Positions 1 to 11,160 of a stretch of DNA of 64,000 nucleotides are shown piece by piece; positions within the stretch are counted from its first letter, which is position 1, and each line of letters starts with the position of its first letter. Made by a program: the position numbers and the translations under genes. The notes beneath the pieces were generated by a model. That model was not told the DNA's origin. It was given only the letters and a program-made list of their open reading frames with translations, and ran no database searches. The DNA is from Otis tarda (taxonomy: Eukaryota; Chordata; Aves; Otidiformes; Otididae): positions 23,352,871-23,416,870 of the forward strand of contig CM048557.1 of assembly GCA_026413225.1 (NCBI GenBank). Reading direction: 5' to 3'.

Positions 1-158
1 CCTTGCCAGGCACAGAGGTGAGGCTGACCGGCCTGTAGTTGCCCGGGTCTTCCTTACTCCCCTTTTTAAAAATGGGGGTTATGTTCCCTCTCTTCCAGTC
101 ATCGGGGACCTCACCAGACCTCCACGATTTCTCAAATATGATGGCCAGTGGCTTGGCC
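1..158 (-). mobile_element. CR1 LINE fragment, RT region, cut by window edge
   Basis: This stretch is the reverse complement of the ORF2 reverse-transcriptase segment seen on the plus strand near 9675-9830, including the antisense of the DDWKRGN and [13 protein letters not shown] segments. On the minus strand it begins at about 158, right after the antisense of the KPLAII segment, and runs off the left edge of the window, so the 3' part of the element lies outside. The few differences from the 8105-11160 copy place it in the same young subfamily. It is a 5'-truncated, non-autonomous copy. Confidence 0.93.
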
Positions 159-671
159 AGGAGAAAATTCTTCTGTGCATTTTCTCTGTAACTGTGGCAC
201 AGTAAGGAAACACAGCTGAGGACAGATCATACTCACTCTTCTTATTTTAGTAACTTAAGATTAGACAGAAATACAAATATGTGGAGGAGGTATGAATATG
301 ATGATTACTTTTTTTTTCCTCTAGCATTGCCTTGCCTTTTCTGATAGTTTTTACATCTTTCTTTTCCAATACAAAGAATAAGTACATTTCAAGAGAGGAA
401 ATTACAGCTCAGGCTACTATTGCTGAATGCAGATCCTTAGGCTGTTTAGAATATTCAACAGACGGAGAGGTGATGCTGGTTTTATACACACACCAGTGAT
501 GAAGAACACGTAGAGCAGAAAACCTGAGAATTTATAAGAAGATCCTTCCAGCTTTGCTTCTGGAAGCGTATTAGGTCCTTGCACACATAGCTAGGTCATT
601 CTTTCTTCCTGCTCCTATCCCATTGCTCTCATTTTTCAGACCAAAGTCTCAAAGTTGATACTTTGGAGAGG
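159..671. other. intergenic, no feature recognised
   Basis: A+T-rich unique-looking DNA between two CR1 pieces. It has a T-rich run near 308-320 and no reading frame of note. I see no RNA gene or repeat. Confidence 0.6.
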
Positions 672-920
672 AAAATTATCAGGGAGGTAGATTCAGACTG
701 GATATAAGGAAAAAAAACCTTTTACCATGAGGGTGGTGAAACACTGGAAGAGGTTGCCCAGAGAGGTGGTGGATGCCCCATCCCTGGAAACATTCAAGGT
801 CAGGCTAGACAGGGCTCTGAGCAACCTGATCGAGTGGAAAATGTCCCTGCTCCTTGCAGGAGGGCTTGGACTACATGACCTTTGAAGGTCCCTTCCAGCC
901 GAAACCACTCTATGATTCTA
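672..920 (+). mobile_element. CR1 LINE, 5'-truncated 3' end
   Basis: This holds the last codons of ORF2 plus the 3' UTR. The conserved run reading [15 protein letters not shown] and the closing SNLI-like end of ORF2 can be followed from about 725 to 835. They are followed by the 3' UTR signature around the GACCTTTGAAGGTCCC block and a short ATTCTATG-type tail ending at 920. The copy starts only about 250 bp from its 3' end, which is typical of abortive target-primed reverse transcription. The 71-codon minus-strand frame across it is an antisense shadow. Confidence 0.93.
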
Positions 921-3900
921 TCAGTCCTTTACCTGTATACCATGAACCACAGTTTTGTTTAGGACTTATTTAGGCTGAGAAATCAGCTTATTCCCTGAAT
1001 AAAGCAGGACAAATATTTGTTTTCTGAGAAATCAGTCTGACATTTTATCTTGGTGAATAATTTAGGGAGTAGTTTAAATATGATTGTTGTTTGAATTTTT
1101 TTAAAATCTTTTTTTGACAATTCTGAAAGAAGGAAAGAAACTTGGCACATTATTGGTTACTTCCTTTGACTGTACAATTTTGGCAGCCCATTTCCTTCAG
1201 CCTTTCTGGTGGAGGTTTTATATTTAGTGGCTCTTATCGTTTCCTTAGTTCTATCAAGAAATACAATGTTAATCCAAGTCATGTATACTGATGCAAATAG
1301 GAATTTTTAGTGAGAATTTTCGTGTAATATTTAGGTTCATTTATATTATTAAGAAAAGGCAAGAGCTTCATAACGGCTAATGTATATTTATCCCTAATGA
1401 AATGAGACTATATCAACAGGAAGTACAGAGAAAATTGAAAAAATATGAAAATGGCAAAGATTCTGTATGTTAGAAATGGAAAGAGCAACAATTCTGTGCT
1501 GAAGAAACAGGAGGCCAGGACAATGCATGCGCTGAAGATAGAACGTAAAATAATTTCCCAATATAAAACACAATTGTATTAAGAAAGGCTCTGCTAGGAA
1601 AAAAAAAAGGCAGATGGAATCCTTCACAGAGGCTGCCAGGTCTTAGCTTCCCAGCATGCTTTAAAAAATGAAAAAAGTAAGCTACACAATTTCATTTCTG
1701 CTAAATGGAAAGTCAGAAATAAATGGTTATGGTTGCTTGGAAATCTCTTCTATGTGTGAAATTGGCTTAATTTGTTCTCCTATTTTGACCTCCTTAACAC
1801 AGTGAAAAAAAAAAGAAGGAAAAAAAGAATAAAAAAATAAGGGAAGTGTTTAACCTAAGCCATAGTATTCAATATGAGAGGTACCAGCTGTGCTACGTTA
1901 TAGCAACTGCTTGCTACAGAAAGTTCAAGATAATGGACTTCCTGAAATAGATTACAATAAATGAAACAAAAGTATAATTACTAGGGTTTCCTATGTACTT
2001 GTGCTCTGGAAGACCCAGATATTAAAAGTTGCCTTAACAGCATGGTAGTGAAGAAAAGATTGTAGCTACATTCTTTGTTTTACCAACATAAACTTTCATA
2101 GAAAAAAGTTCAGAGGTTCTGCTCTCTTATTATCCAACCATCAATTATTTCTACAGTAGGACTGTATTCACAGTTTCATATATGTCCAAAAAAGTTATTG
2201 TAATACTTAATCACATTAACAAATGGATGTATTTGAATATTGTTTATATTAAATTTAACTCTCCTACACTACCCGACTTTGCAGTTTTGAGGAATATAGA
2301 CAAGCTCCAAATAGAGGCTTTGAAATACACACATCCTAGTATAATAAAATTAATTGGGAGGCTGGAGGAAAAAAATCATTACAGGAGATTAAGAAAGGTA
2401 ACGACCTTTGTTAAAAAATTCAACTTCTTAGATATTTTAAAGTAGTCTGGATTTTCTAAAAAGAATTCCAACAGTGATTTTCATCTTTCCTAAGATTACT
2501 TTTTGTATAAATCATTTAGTGTTGATTTTAGTGTTGTTTTTCTGTATATATTGACCATACTCCCTCTCTGTATACAGTTCCAACAAATTTTCTTGACAGT
2601 GTAAGGCTAGATCCAAATACTACACAATATCTTAATTTTAAACACCTGTTTCAATTACTATGAAAAAGAAGAATTAAAATAACATACCTAGTAAAGAATG
2701 CTCCTTCAAGTTCTTGCCATGCAGAGAGTTTATAATATGTCTCAAACAAAAAAAAAAGCCATTAAAAATGCTTACGTATTTGCTCCTTTTTATTTTCCCT
2801 TGAAAGTCAGTCACATAAACATTTCATTTCTATAAAAGTTGTGTTTCCTAAATCCTGTTTAGCTTTCTTTGCCCAGCAGTCTGCCTTCTCTAACTGCCAC
2901 TGCAGTGACAGGAGAAGTGAGGTATTTTCATTACTTCGGCTGTGCTTTACTTGGTAAAAAACTTTGATTCACTTAGATAAAGGATATTAACAAGTCTGTA
3001 AGAAGTATTTAGACATATTCCTGATATTTACATTCATAAATATCCAATTCTAGGAAAATAACTACAGTTAGGCTACAGAATACTAGTATTCATCTATCTC
3101 CAGGTTTTCATATTTATTATGACAATATCTTGAAAATACAAGCAAATCTCTTGCACCTGAGAATAAATGTACGTCAAGTGACTATCTTGCTTTAGTTAAG
3201 GTCCTTAAGTTAGAGCTCTTCTGACAAGCTGGTACATTACATTTATCTAATTACACATGTATAGCAGAGACTATTTAGAGACAATAATATATCTGGAGTA
3301 GTGCAGAAGCAATTGTCACAATTTCAGTCTGTATGTAGAAAATCTGAAACAGAGCTGAAGGTGAAAATCACATTCTATTATAAGCCAGAAACATTTTAGT
3401 CTTCATTTAAACAACTATGCTTTTAGAAAAGATAGAAATGTGGTCTGACTCTGCTGCTGAACTTCACAGTGCTATTTCTTAAAAAAAAATCATATTGAAA
3501 AGGCTGCATTTTAATAATCTGCAAGCTTTATGATTTATACATGCAACACCTCCATGTTCCCTGCTTCTTGGGAAATGTTTCACAGCAGCATGCTGCAATG
3601 TTTTATTGTGTGCAGTGCAGCATTTATAAGGCTTTGTTATTTTCATAAAATACATTATTAAATATTTACTACTATATTATAAAGACATTATAATAAATAG
3701 TTAAAACTCTAGTTCAATTGTCAAGATAATTGAATAAAACTTATTTCATTGTGTATCATCCTGCAATGATGCATCTCCATTTTCATTCTGCTCCATTCAG
3801 TGAAACCATGTTTTCCTGCAGTAATGCATCACCATTTTCATTGTTACATTCAGTTATTCACTAATGTGGCAAAACTGAAAATTTCTCAAGAGTCCATACT

Positions 3901-5635
3901 TTGAAGGTTTCTTAAGACAAAAGCTGTAGTACTTCAAAAGATATACTTTATAATAGATAATTTTATTCTAAAATTAGCACAACTCAATTGACTTTGAGAA
4001 GATACTTGCTTCTGTTTGATAGATGGCTAGAAATCTACAGTTTATTTCTTTATTTTAAGAGATAAATCCTGAACAATGGAAATCCACATTTTATAAACCA
4101 TAAACAACGGAAAAATGCAGACCTGAGGGAAAAGCCAAATCTCAAAAACATGTTAAAATTTTCTTGACTCAAAGTTTTTACCTACTGATGTTAAACATTG
4201 AGAGTAGATTATGTTAAAATAGTTAAAAGTTAATGTAAACAGAAGGCACTAATTTTGAATGCGGCTAATTACAGTTGTCCATTAAAATTTATATAAAGGT
4301 GAAATCTCCTCTGTCTTTGACAAAATCGTAACTTGTCCACACAGAAAGAAAGTTAACCAATGATTTCACTCTAATTTCAAGCTGATCTCAATAACATTTT
4401 TAGGTAGACAGCAAAAAGTACTATGACCACCAGTATTTTCCATGCTAGGTCCTTTCTAGAGTTCTGTATTAAAGCTGGGGCTGTGTATCTGCATCTTAGA
4501 TACGGATATCTTCAAGCACAGTCTGTCACTCTTTAAAATAAGATGTGTGAGAACTCTCACAATAAAAGTTATTCTACAGCATCTGTTGTGAAATGCTCAA
4601 AAGAGAGAAAGAATTGCCTAAATGCATACTTCTACAGCAAAGCACTATTTAAATTCAAAATACCTCTGAGGATGTCTTTCAAATGCTAAGACACAAAGTC
4701 AAAATGTACCTGGTACAACGATTTGAGAAATTCTTCTGCAACAAGAATTATTTTGTTTCCATTGTTCCAGATCTTCTCATATGAAGTATAGGAGCTCCCT
4801 TTGAAACTTATAAGTCAACCAAACTTCTTGGCTCTAGGTCCAATTCTAATACCATCTCTATTACCACTATAAAGGTAGACAGTGTTATCAGCCTTGAATA
4901 ACAGTAGTTATCTAGTGCATACAAGGTTTAAAATTGTAGACCAAAGTTAAATACCCAGGCTGCCTATGTAACTCACTGACAAAAAAATCTAAGAACTGCA
5001 GACACAGCCAGCACACTAACCAGGGATTCATTCACATGAATTACTACCAAATTTTAAGTGGTAGTGTTTTGACTGGGCTAAAAGGAGAGTTGCATAGAGA
5101 ACATCACAAAAGTACGTAGTGTTTGACAACATGAACGCAGGTAAAGTAGAGTGAGATAGCAGAAGTGGTTACCAGCCCGAGCTACTTGTTTCTTTTCTGA
5201 AGGCTGTGGTATACACAAGAAAGTAACTGAATGGCTTATCAAGTAGTTCCTGGCTTGGCCATTCATAGATTATTGAATCACAGTAAAATCATGCCAACTA
5301 TGGTTTAATTTAACAAACTGATCTGAACTGGAGTGATTGAGAAGCTACTTCACGAGCCATTTAGACAAGAGTTGTTTGGATGGATAGTCCAGAAGACTCT
5401 GATCTGATTATTTTATTAATCTGAGATTTTAAGTGCCCTTTGAGGAAATTCAGCTTTAACTGTACTCCTGCTCTTCAGTATTTCCATGCTTAAATTTTGA
5501 GAGTTGCTTCTACTGTAGTTCTAAATGTGTCCTCTTCTCTAAAATTGTCTTGGAAATTTAACTCTCTGTGCATTGTTTAGAAAGCTTTATTGCAAAATGG
5601 TGGTTGAACAAGAACAGGTGGTAATTTCAGTCCCC
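921..5635. other. intergenic, A+T-rich, minor local repeats
   Basis: There are 4.7 kb without a recognisable gene. A purine-rich A/G tract lies near 1804-1843 and an imperfect direct duplication at 3760-3857 (listed separately). The longest plus-strand frame, 2182-2445 (87 codons), has no recognisable domain, is rich in AT-biased residues and looks like chance. The minus-strand frames 1394-1627 and 5078-5266 look equally spurious. Confidence 0.55.
3760..3857. repeat. imperfect direct duplication, about 42-bp unit
   Basis: Two similar blocks, about 3760-3801 and 3815-3854, both start CCTGCA, share ATGCATC-CCATTTTCATT and end in CATTCAGT. They are offset by 55 bp. This looks like an old local tandem duplication with substitutions, not part of the CR1 or LTR families here. 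Confidence 0.6.
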
Positions 5636-5636
5636 A

Positions 5637-6983
5637 GTCCCCGATGACTGGAAGAGAGGGAACATAACCCCCATTTTTAAAAAGGGGAATAAGGAAGACC
5701 CGGGCAACTACAGGCCGGTCAGCCTCACCTCTGTGCCTGGCAAGGTCATGGAGCAGATTCTCCTGGAAACCATGCTAAGGCACATGGAGAGCAAGGAGGT
5801 GGTTGGTGACAGCCAACATGGCTTCACCAAGTGCAGATCGTGCCTGACCAATTTGGTGGCCTTTTATGACGGGGTAACAGCATCGGTGGACAAGGGACGG
5901 GCAACGGATATCGTCTACCTGGACTTGTGCAAAGCTTTTGACACTGTCCCGCATGACATCCTTCTCTCTAAATTAGAGAGGCATGGGTTCGATGGATGGA
6001 CCACTCGGTGGATAAGGAGTTGGCTGGATGGCCGCACTCAGAGAGTGGTGGTCAACGGCTCAATGTCCAAGTGGAGACCGGTCACCAGTGGCGTCCCTCA
6101 GGGGTCCGTGTTGGGCCCGGCCCTGTTCAACATCTTTGTCGGCGACATGGACAGTGGGATAGAGTGCACCCTCAGCAAGTTCGCCGATGACACCAAGCTG
6201 TGTGGTGCCGTTGACTCGCTGGAAGGGAGGGATGCCATCCAGAGGGACCTGGACAGGCTGGAGAGGTGGGCCTGTGCCAACCTCATGAAGTTCAACCAGG
6301 CCAAGTGCAAGGTCCTGCACCTGGGTCGTGGCAATCCCAGGCACAAATACAGGCTGGGCGGAGAATGGATTGAGAGCAGCCCTGAGGAGAAAGACTTGGG
6401 AGTGCTGGTAGACGAGAGGCTCAACATGAGCAGGCAATGCGCCCTTGCGGCCCAGAAGGCCAACCGCATCCTGGGCTGCATCAAGAGGAGCGTGGCCAGC
6501 AGGTCGAGGGAGGTGATTCTGCCCCTCTACTCTGCCCTGGTGAGACCCCACCTGGAGTACTGTGTCCAGTTCTGGAGCCCCCAACACAAGAAGGACATGG
6601 ACCAGTTGGAAAGGGTCCAGAGGAGGGCCACCAAGATGATCAGAGGGCTGGAGCACCTCTCCTATGAGGACAGGCTGAGAGAGTTGGGGCTGTTCAGCCT
6701 GGAGAAGAGGAGGCTCCGGGGAGACCTGATAGCGGTCTTCCAATACCTCAAGGGGGCCTACAGGAAAGATGGGGAGAAACTGTTCAGTAGGGCCTGTTGT
6801 GATAGGACAAGGGGTAATGGGTTTAAATTAGAAGGAGCTAGGTTTAGATTAGATATTAGAAAAAAATTTTTTACAATGAGAGTTGTAGAGCACTGGAACA
6901 GGTTGCCCAGAGAGGTGGTGGATGCCCCATCCCTGGAAGTGTTCAAGGCCAGGCTGGATGAGGCTCTGAGCAACCTGATCTAG
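5637..6983 (+). CDS. CR1 ORF2 C-terminal part (reverse transcriptase), partial
   Basis: An uninterrupted frame of 448 codons plus stop runs from the 5' truncation point. It has no start of its own because the true start lay in the missing 5' half. Counting from the GTG at 5733, the RT motif A aspartate (LDLCKAFDT) is near residue 64. [11 protein letters not shown] follows near residue 120, and the catalytic FADD box is at residues 150-153 (6180-6191). Next come the conserved CR1 C-terminal blocks [35 protein letters not shown] and [26 protein letters not shown]. In the intact protein this domain copies CR1 RNA at a nicked chromosomal target. Here the fragment has no endonuclease or promoter. 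The frame is open probably because the insertion is young, not because it is selected. The 227-codon and 128-codon minus-strand frames over it are shadows. Confidence 0.9.
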   Translation, partial: VPDDWKRGNITPIFKKGNKEDPGNYRPVSLTSVPGKVMEQILLETMLRHMESKEVVGDSQHGFTKCRSCLTNLVAFYDGVTASVDKGRATDIVYLDLCKAFDTVPHDILLSKLERHGFDGWTTRWIRSWLDGRTQRVVVNGSMSKWRPVTSGVPQGSVLGPALFNIFVGDMDSGIECTLSKFADDTKLCGAVDSLEGRDAIQRDLDRLERWACANLMKFNQAKCKVLHLGRGNPRHKYRLGGEWIESSPEEKDLGVLVDERLNMSRQCALAAQKANRILGCIKRSVASRSREVILPLYSALVRPHLEYCVQFWSPQHKKDMDQLERVQRRATKMIRGLEHLSYEDRLRELGLFSLEKRRLRGDLIAVFQYLKGAYRKDGEKLFSRACCDRTRGNGFKLEGARFRLDIRKKFFTMRVVEHWNRLPREVVDAPSLEVFKARLDEALSNLI

Positions 6984-7050
6984 TCGGGGATGTCCCTGCT
7001 CTTGCGGGGGGGTTGGACTAGATGACCTTTGAAGGTCCCTTCCAACTCTA

Positions 7051-7080
7051 ACCATTCTATGATTCTATGATTCTATGATT
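7051..7080 (+). repeat. CR1 3' tail, ATTCTATG-type octamer repeat
   Basis: About three and a half copies of an ATTCTATG unit close the 5636-7080 element. CR1 elements end in such a short microsatellite instead of poly(A), and it is taken to be what the RT recognises on the RNA 3' end. It fixes both orientation and the 3' boundary. Confidence 0.95.
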
Positions 7081-8104
7081 CAGGCACATGACTTTAATGA
7101 TCCTATGGAGGTCACTATCTGCACTCTCCTATCTGAAAGTCTGAGAGAAGTATTCTCTCACTGGGATTCAGAACCATGAAGGCTTCTCAGAATAAAATGT
7201 CTACATTCAGTCTCACAGAAATATATTCGAGGAAGGAAAGGAAGAAGACTTACTGGCTTCTCATCCACATCTTGAGGATTACTTTGACTACTTTATCAAA
7301 AGTAGGCAGGGAAAGTATGCTAGCTGTTGCAGACTTCCTACTCAAAAATCTTCAGTGTTGAAGGCTGATGTTATTACTGATGTTTCTTTAAGCAAATGTG
7401 AGTCTTGCTTCTGGTTAATGATGAGTATACAGAGATTATTTTCTCCCTTTACTCACTTTACCCCTTATTCTACCATAGGGTTAGTCTGTGACTATCCTAA
7501 TGCACATTGTGGGAGAAGCAGGGATTTCAAGGTCACTGTAGTGTTCCTTAATTACCACTTGAAATTACTGTGCTGAAATTTGAGCTTTCTCTCCACCTAG
7601 GCTATCAGAATTGCTGGAGAGGGAAGGCAGAAAGACTGACCTTGGATATCATTGAAGATGCAAATTCATTTAAAGGTGTTCAAGAAGGAAGAAGTCATTA
7701 TTTCTCAAACCACAGATCAGAATATGATGATTTATTTTTTTTGTTTTGCTGTTGTTGTTTTCAACAGGAAGGGATAAAAGACAGACTCTGGGGACCTAAC
7801 AGAAAGCATCATCTGTGAACAGTAACAACAACAAAAAGAAGACAGGATTCAGCAAACTTAATAGCAACTTCCAGTATCTAGTGTGACGTATCTGGGATTT
7901 CAGTCTATTTGCCAACTGTTAACTATAACTAGAGAGGATAGTATTGATAGTATTGATAGTATTTTGTGATTGACAAAGGACATCAATAAATTAATCTTAC
8001 TTCTTTCCAAATTATAATGTTTGTATTTGTGCAATGCATTTATATCACAAACATGGTATCTTAGCCCTGATTATTTCGTGTGTTTGCCATTTGAGATCAA
8101 CAAA
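7081..8104. other. spacer between two young CR1 copies
   Basis: One kilobase of unique-looking DNA. It contains short frames (7176-7361, 7355-7576, 7570-7818) with no recognisable domain, a GTTGTT-rich stretch near 7750-7762, and a small 9-bp tandem repeat at 7937-7963. It separates two same-direction CR1 copies. Confidence 0.55.
7937..7963. repeat. 9-bp tandem repeat, about three units
   Basis: The unit GATAGTATT occurs three times in a row. It is a simple slippage-type minisatellite with no apparent link to the neighbouring CR1. Confidence 0.75.
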
Positions 8105-8109
8105 TGATC

Positions 8110-8130
8110 GTCCAGAGGGCTTTAAACTAG
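8110..8130 (+). pseudogene. last codons of CR1 ORF1
   Basis: Read in frame from 8110, the sequence gives VQRALN followed by TAG. The same RALN-stop ending closes the ORF1 fragment at 35155-35328. This is the extreme C-terminus of the ORF1 protein (esterase-like in CR1). The stop lies inside the longer open ORF2 frame, in a different register. Confidence 0.7.
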
Positions 8131-11063
8131 TGTTGCTGGGGGAGGGGGAGCACAGTTCAGCCCACGGCTATCAGCATGGCGCCAGTGTCAGCACCAAGCG
8201 CCCGGAAGTCAGGGAAGGATCGCAGGTAGGTGCAAATAAACCTAATCTGCGATACAAAAGAACACCTGTCACTCCAGCCAGCAAGTCGGTTTTATCGGGG
8301 GCCCTGCTGAAGTGTCTCTATACCAACGCACGCAGCATGGGGAATAAACAGGAAGAGCTGGAGATGCGTGCACGCGAGCAGGGCTACAACCTTGTTGGCA
8401 TCACAGAGACATGGTGGGACGACTCATATGACTGGAGCATCAACATGGAGGGGTACAGGCTTTTTAGAAAAGACAGGCAGGGAAGACGAGGAGGGGGTGT
8501 CGCTCTCTATGTCAGCAACCGGCTGGAGGGCGTGGAGCTCTGCCTGGGGATGGAGGAGGAGCTGACAGAGAGCTTATGGGTCAAGATCAGAGGACAGGGA
8601 CGGACGGGGGATGTTACGGTGGGGGTCTGTTACAGGCCGCCTGGCCAGGAAGACAGAGCGGACGAGGCGCTCTATAGCCAGATAGGAGCAGCCTCACAGC
8701 GGTCACAAGCCCTGATCCTCATGGGGGACTTCAACCACCCTGACATCTGTTGGAGAGACAACACGGCAGGGCACAGGCAGTCCAGGAGGTTCCTGGAATG
8801 CGTGGACGATAACTTCCTCCTGCAGGCGATAGAGGAGCCGACAAGGAGCGGTGCCAGGCTGGACCTTGTGCTCACCAACAGGGAGGGGCTGGTGGGGGAC
8901 ATGAAACTGATGGACAGCCTTGGCTGCAGTGACCATGACACGGTGGAGTTCAAGATCCACGGGGCGGCGAGGAAACTGCACAGTAAGCTCTCTGCCCTAG
9001 ATTTCAGGAAGACGGACTTCAGTCTCTTCAGGAACCTCATGGGCAAAGTGCCATGGGAGGCGGCCCTGGAGGGAAGAGGGGCCCAGGAAAGTTGGTCCAC
9101 ATTCAAGGAGCACCTCCTCCAAGCTCAGCAGAGGTGCATCCCGATGAAGAAGAAGTTGGGTAAAAAGGCCAGGAGGCCAGCGTGGATGAGCAAGGAGCTC
9201 CTGGACCAACTGAAAGTAAAGAACGAAGCCTATAGAGGGTGGAAGCGGGGACAGGTAGCCTGGGAGGACTACCGAGTGGCTGTGCGAGCGGCCAGGGATA
9301 GGGTGAGGAAGGCTAAAGCCCTGACGGAATCGAATCTGGCCAGGGATATAAAATGCAACAAGAAAAGCTTTTACAGGTATGTAGGGGACAAAAGAAAATC
9401 CGAGGAGAATGTAGGCCCCCTCCGGAAGGTAACGGGTGTCGTGGTTACCCGGGATGTGGAGAAGGCTGAGGTTCTCAATGACTTTTTTGCCTCAGTCTTC
9501 ACTGATAAGGGCTCTTGTCTCCCCACCCAAGCTGTGGAAGGCACAGGCAGGGACTGCGAGGATGAAGAACCGCCCACGGTGCTCGAAGAGCAGGTTCGGG
9601 ATCATCTAAGGAACTTGAAGGTGCACAAGTCCATGGGGCCTGATGAGATCCATCCGCGCGTCCTGAGGGAACTGGCAGATGAAGTTGCCAAGCCACTGGC
9701 CATCATATTTGATAAATCGTGGCGGTCTGGTGAGGTCCCCGATGACTGGAAGAGAGGGAACATTACCCCCATTTTTAAAAAGGGGAGTAAGGAAGACCCG
9801 GGCAACTACAGGCCGGTCAGCCTCACCTCTGTGCCTGGCAAGGTCAAGGAGCAGATTCTCCTGGAAACCATGCTAAGGCACATGGAGAGCAAGGAGGTGG
9901 TTGGTGACAGCCAACATGGCTTCACCAAGGGCAGATCGTGCCTGACCAATTTGGTGGCCTTTTATGACGGGGTAACAGCATCGGTGGACAAGGGACGGGC
10001 AACGGATATCATCTACCTGGACTTGTGCAAGGCATTTGACACTGTCCCGCACGACATCCTTGGCATGGGTTCAATGGATGGACCACTCGGTGGATAAGGA
10101 GTTGGCTGGATGGCCGCATTCAGAGAGTGGTGGTCAACGGCTCAATGTCCAAGTGGAGACCGGTCACCAGTGGCGTCCCTCAGGGGTCCGTGTTGGGCCT
10201 GGCCCTGTTTAACATCTTTGTCGGCGACATGGACAGTGGGATAGAGTGCACCCTCAGCAAGTTCGCTGATGACACCAAGCTGTGTGGTGCCGTCGACTCG
10301 CTGGAAGGGAGGGACGCCATCCAGAGGGACCTTGACAGGCTGGAGAGGTGGGCCCGTGCCAACCTCATGAAGATCAACCAGGCCAAGTGCAAGGTCCTGC
10401 ACCTGGGTCGTGGCAATCCCAGGCACAAATACAGGCTGGGCGGAGAATGGATTGAGAGCAGCCCTGAGGAGAAAGACTTGGGAGTGCTGGTGGATGAGAA
10501 GCTCAACATGAGCAGGCAATGCGCCCTTGCAGCCCAGAAGGCCAACCGCATCCTGGGCTGCATCAAGAGGAGCGTGGCCAGCAGGTCGAGGGAGGTGATT
10601 CTGCCCCTCTACTCTGCCCTGGTGAGACCCCACCTGGAGTACTGTGTCCAGTTCTGGAGCCCCAACATAAGAAGGACATAGACCAGTTGGAAAGGGTCCA
10701 GAGGAGGGCCACCAAGATGATCAGAGGGCTGGAGCACCTCTCCTATGAGGACAGGCTGAGAGAGTTGGGGCTGTTCAGCCTGGAGAAGAGGAGGCTCCGG
10801 GGAGACCTGATAGCGGTCTTCCAATACCTCAAGGGGGCCTACAGGAAAGATGGGGAGAGGCTGTTCAGTAGGGCCTGTTGTGATAGGACAAGGGGTAATG
10901 GGTTTAAATTAGAAGGAGGTAGGTTTAGATTAGATATTAGAAAAAATTTTTTACAATGAGAGTTGTAGAGCACTGGAACAGGTTGCCCAGAGAGGTGGTG
11001 GATGCCCCATCCCTGGAAACGTTCAAGGCCAGGCTGGATGAAGCTCTGAGCAACCTGATCTAG
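8131..11063 (+). pseudogene. CR1 ORF2: endonuclease-reverse transcriptase, three frameshifts
   Basis: The first open segment runs to 10097. Numbering from the upstream ATG at 8034, the APE-like endonuclease shows TNARS (N98), ITETWW (E125), MGDFNHP (D232, N234), LDLVLTN (D277) and GCSDHD (D300, H301), so all recognisable catalytic positions are present. The RT follows from about residue 530, with NYRPVSL and motif [10 protein letters not shown] (D663). A 16-bp deletion at 10061/10062, relative to the 5636 copy, shifts the frame. Motif C FADD is then intact at 10262-10273 in the new frame. A one-base loss in the C run at 10660-10663 and another in the A run at 10941-10946 break it again. The ORF2 start is unclear: the frame is open across the ORF1 stop and into flanking DNA, with no early in-element ATG. 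The protein would nick DNA and reverse-transcribe CR1 RNA, but this copy cannot make it. Confidence 0.93.
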
Positions 11064-11160
11064 TCAGGGATGTCCCTGCTTCTTGCAGGGGGGTTGGACT
11101 AGATGACCTTTGAAGGTCCCTTCCAACTCTAACCATTCTATGATTCTATGATTCTATGAT

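Larger units (their letters stand above)
5636..7080 (+). mobile_element. young CR1 LINE, 5'-truncated, intact 3' half
   Basis: The element enters in the middle of the ORF2 reverse-transcriptase domain, just before the codons for PDDWKRGN. It continues through the end of ORF2 (stop at 6981-6983) and the short 3' UTR to an octameric ATTCTATG tail ending at 7080. Compared by eye with the 8105-11160 copy it is about 97% identical over its whole length. It lacks the endonuclease and ORF1, so it cannot be autonomous. The 5' and 3' flanks differ from those of the neighbouring copy, so the two are separate insertions and not a segmental duplication. Confidence 0.96.
8105..11160 (+). mobile_element. 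near-full-length ORF2 CR1 LINE, young, inactivated
   Basis: This is the most complete CR1 in the window, about 3.06 kb. It begins with the last codons of ORF1 (RALN then TAG at 8128-8130). It then carries the endonuclease, the linker, the reverse transcriptase, the C-terminal region, the 3' UTR and an ATTCTATG tail ending at 11160. CR1 elements of birds are about 4.5 kb when complete, so ORF1 and the 5' UTR promoter are missing. The coding part is disabled by three indels (see the ORF2 pseudogene). Many CpG sites and near identity with 5636-7080 argue for recent activity. The left boundary is set by homology to the ORF1 end at 35317-35328 and is good to about 10 bp. Confidence 0.95.

Noticed and set aside
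2182..2445. 87-codon plus-strand frame
   Set aside because: Lysine- and isoleucine-rich chance frame in A+T-rich DNA, with no domain and no splice or promoter context.
6060..6743. 227-codon minus-strand frame
   Set aside because: It is the antisense of the CR1 ORF2 reverse transcriptase at 5637-6983. The GC-rich sense gene leaves the opposite strand open. The same holds for 8672-9106, 8703-8981, 10142-10633 and similar frames.
5636..11160. The 5.6-kb and 8.1-kb CR1 copies as one segmental tandem duplication
   Set aside because: The flanking sequences on both sides differ and the 5' truncation points differ, so two separate insertions explain them better.
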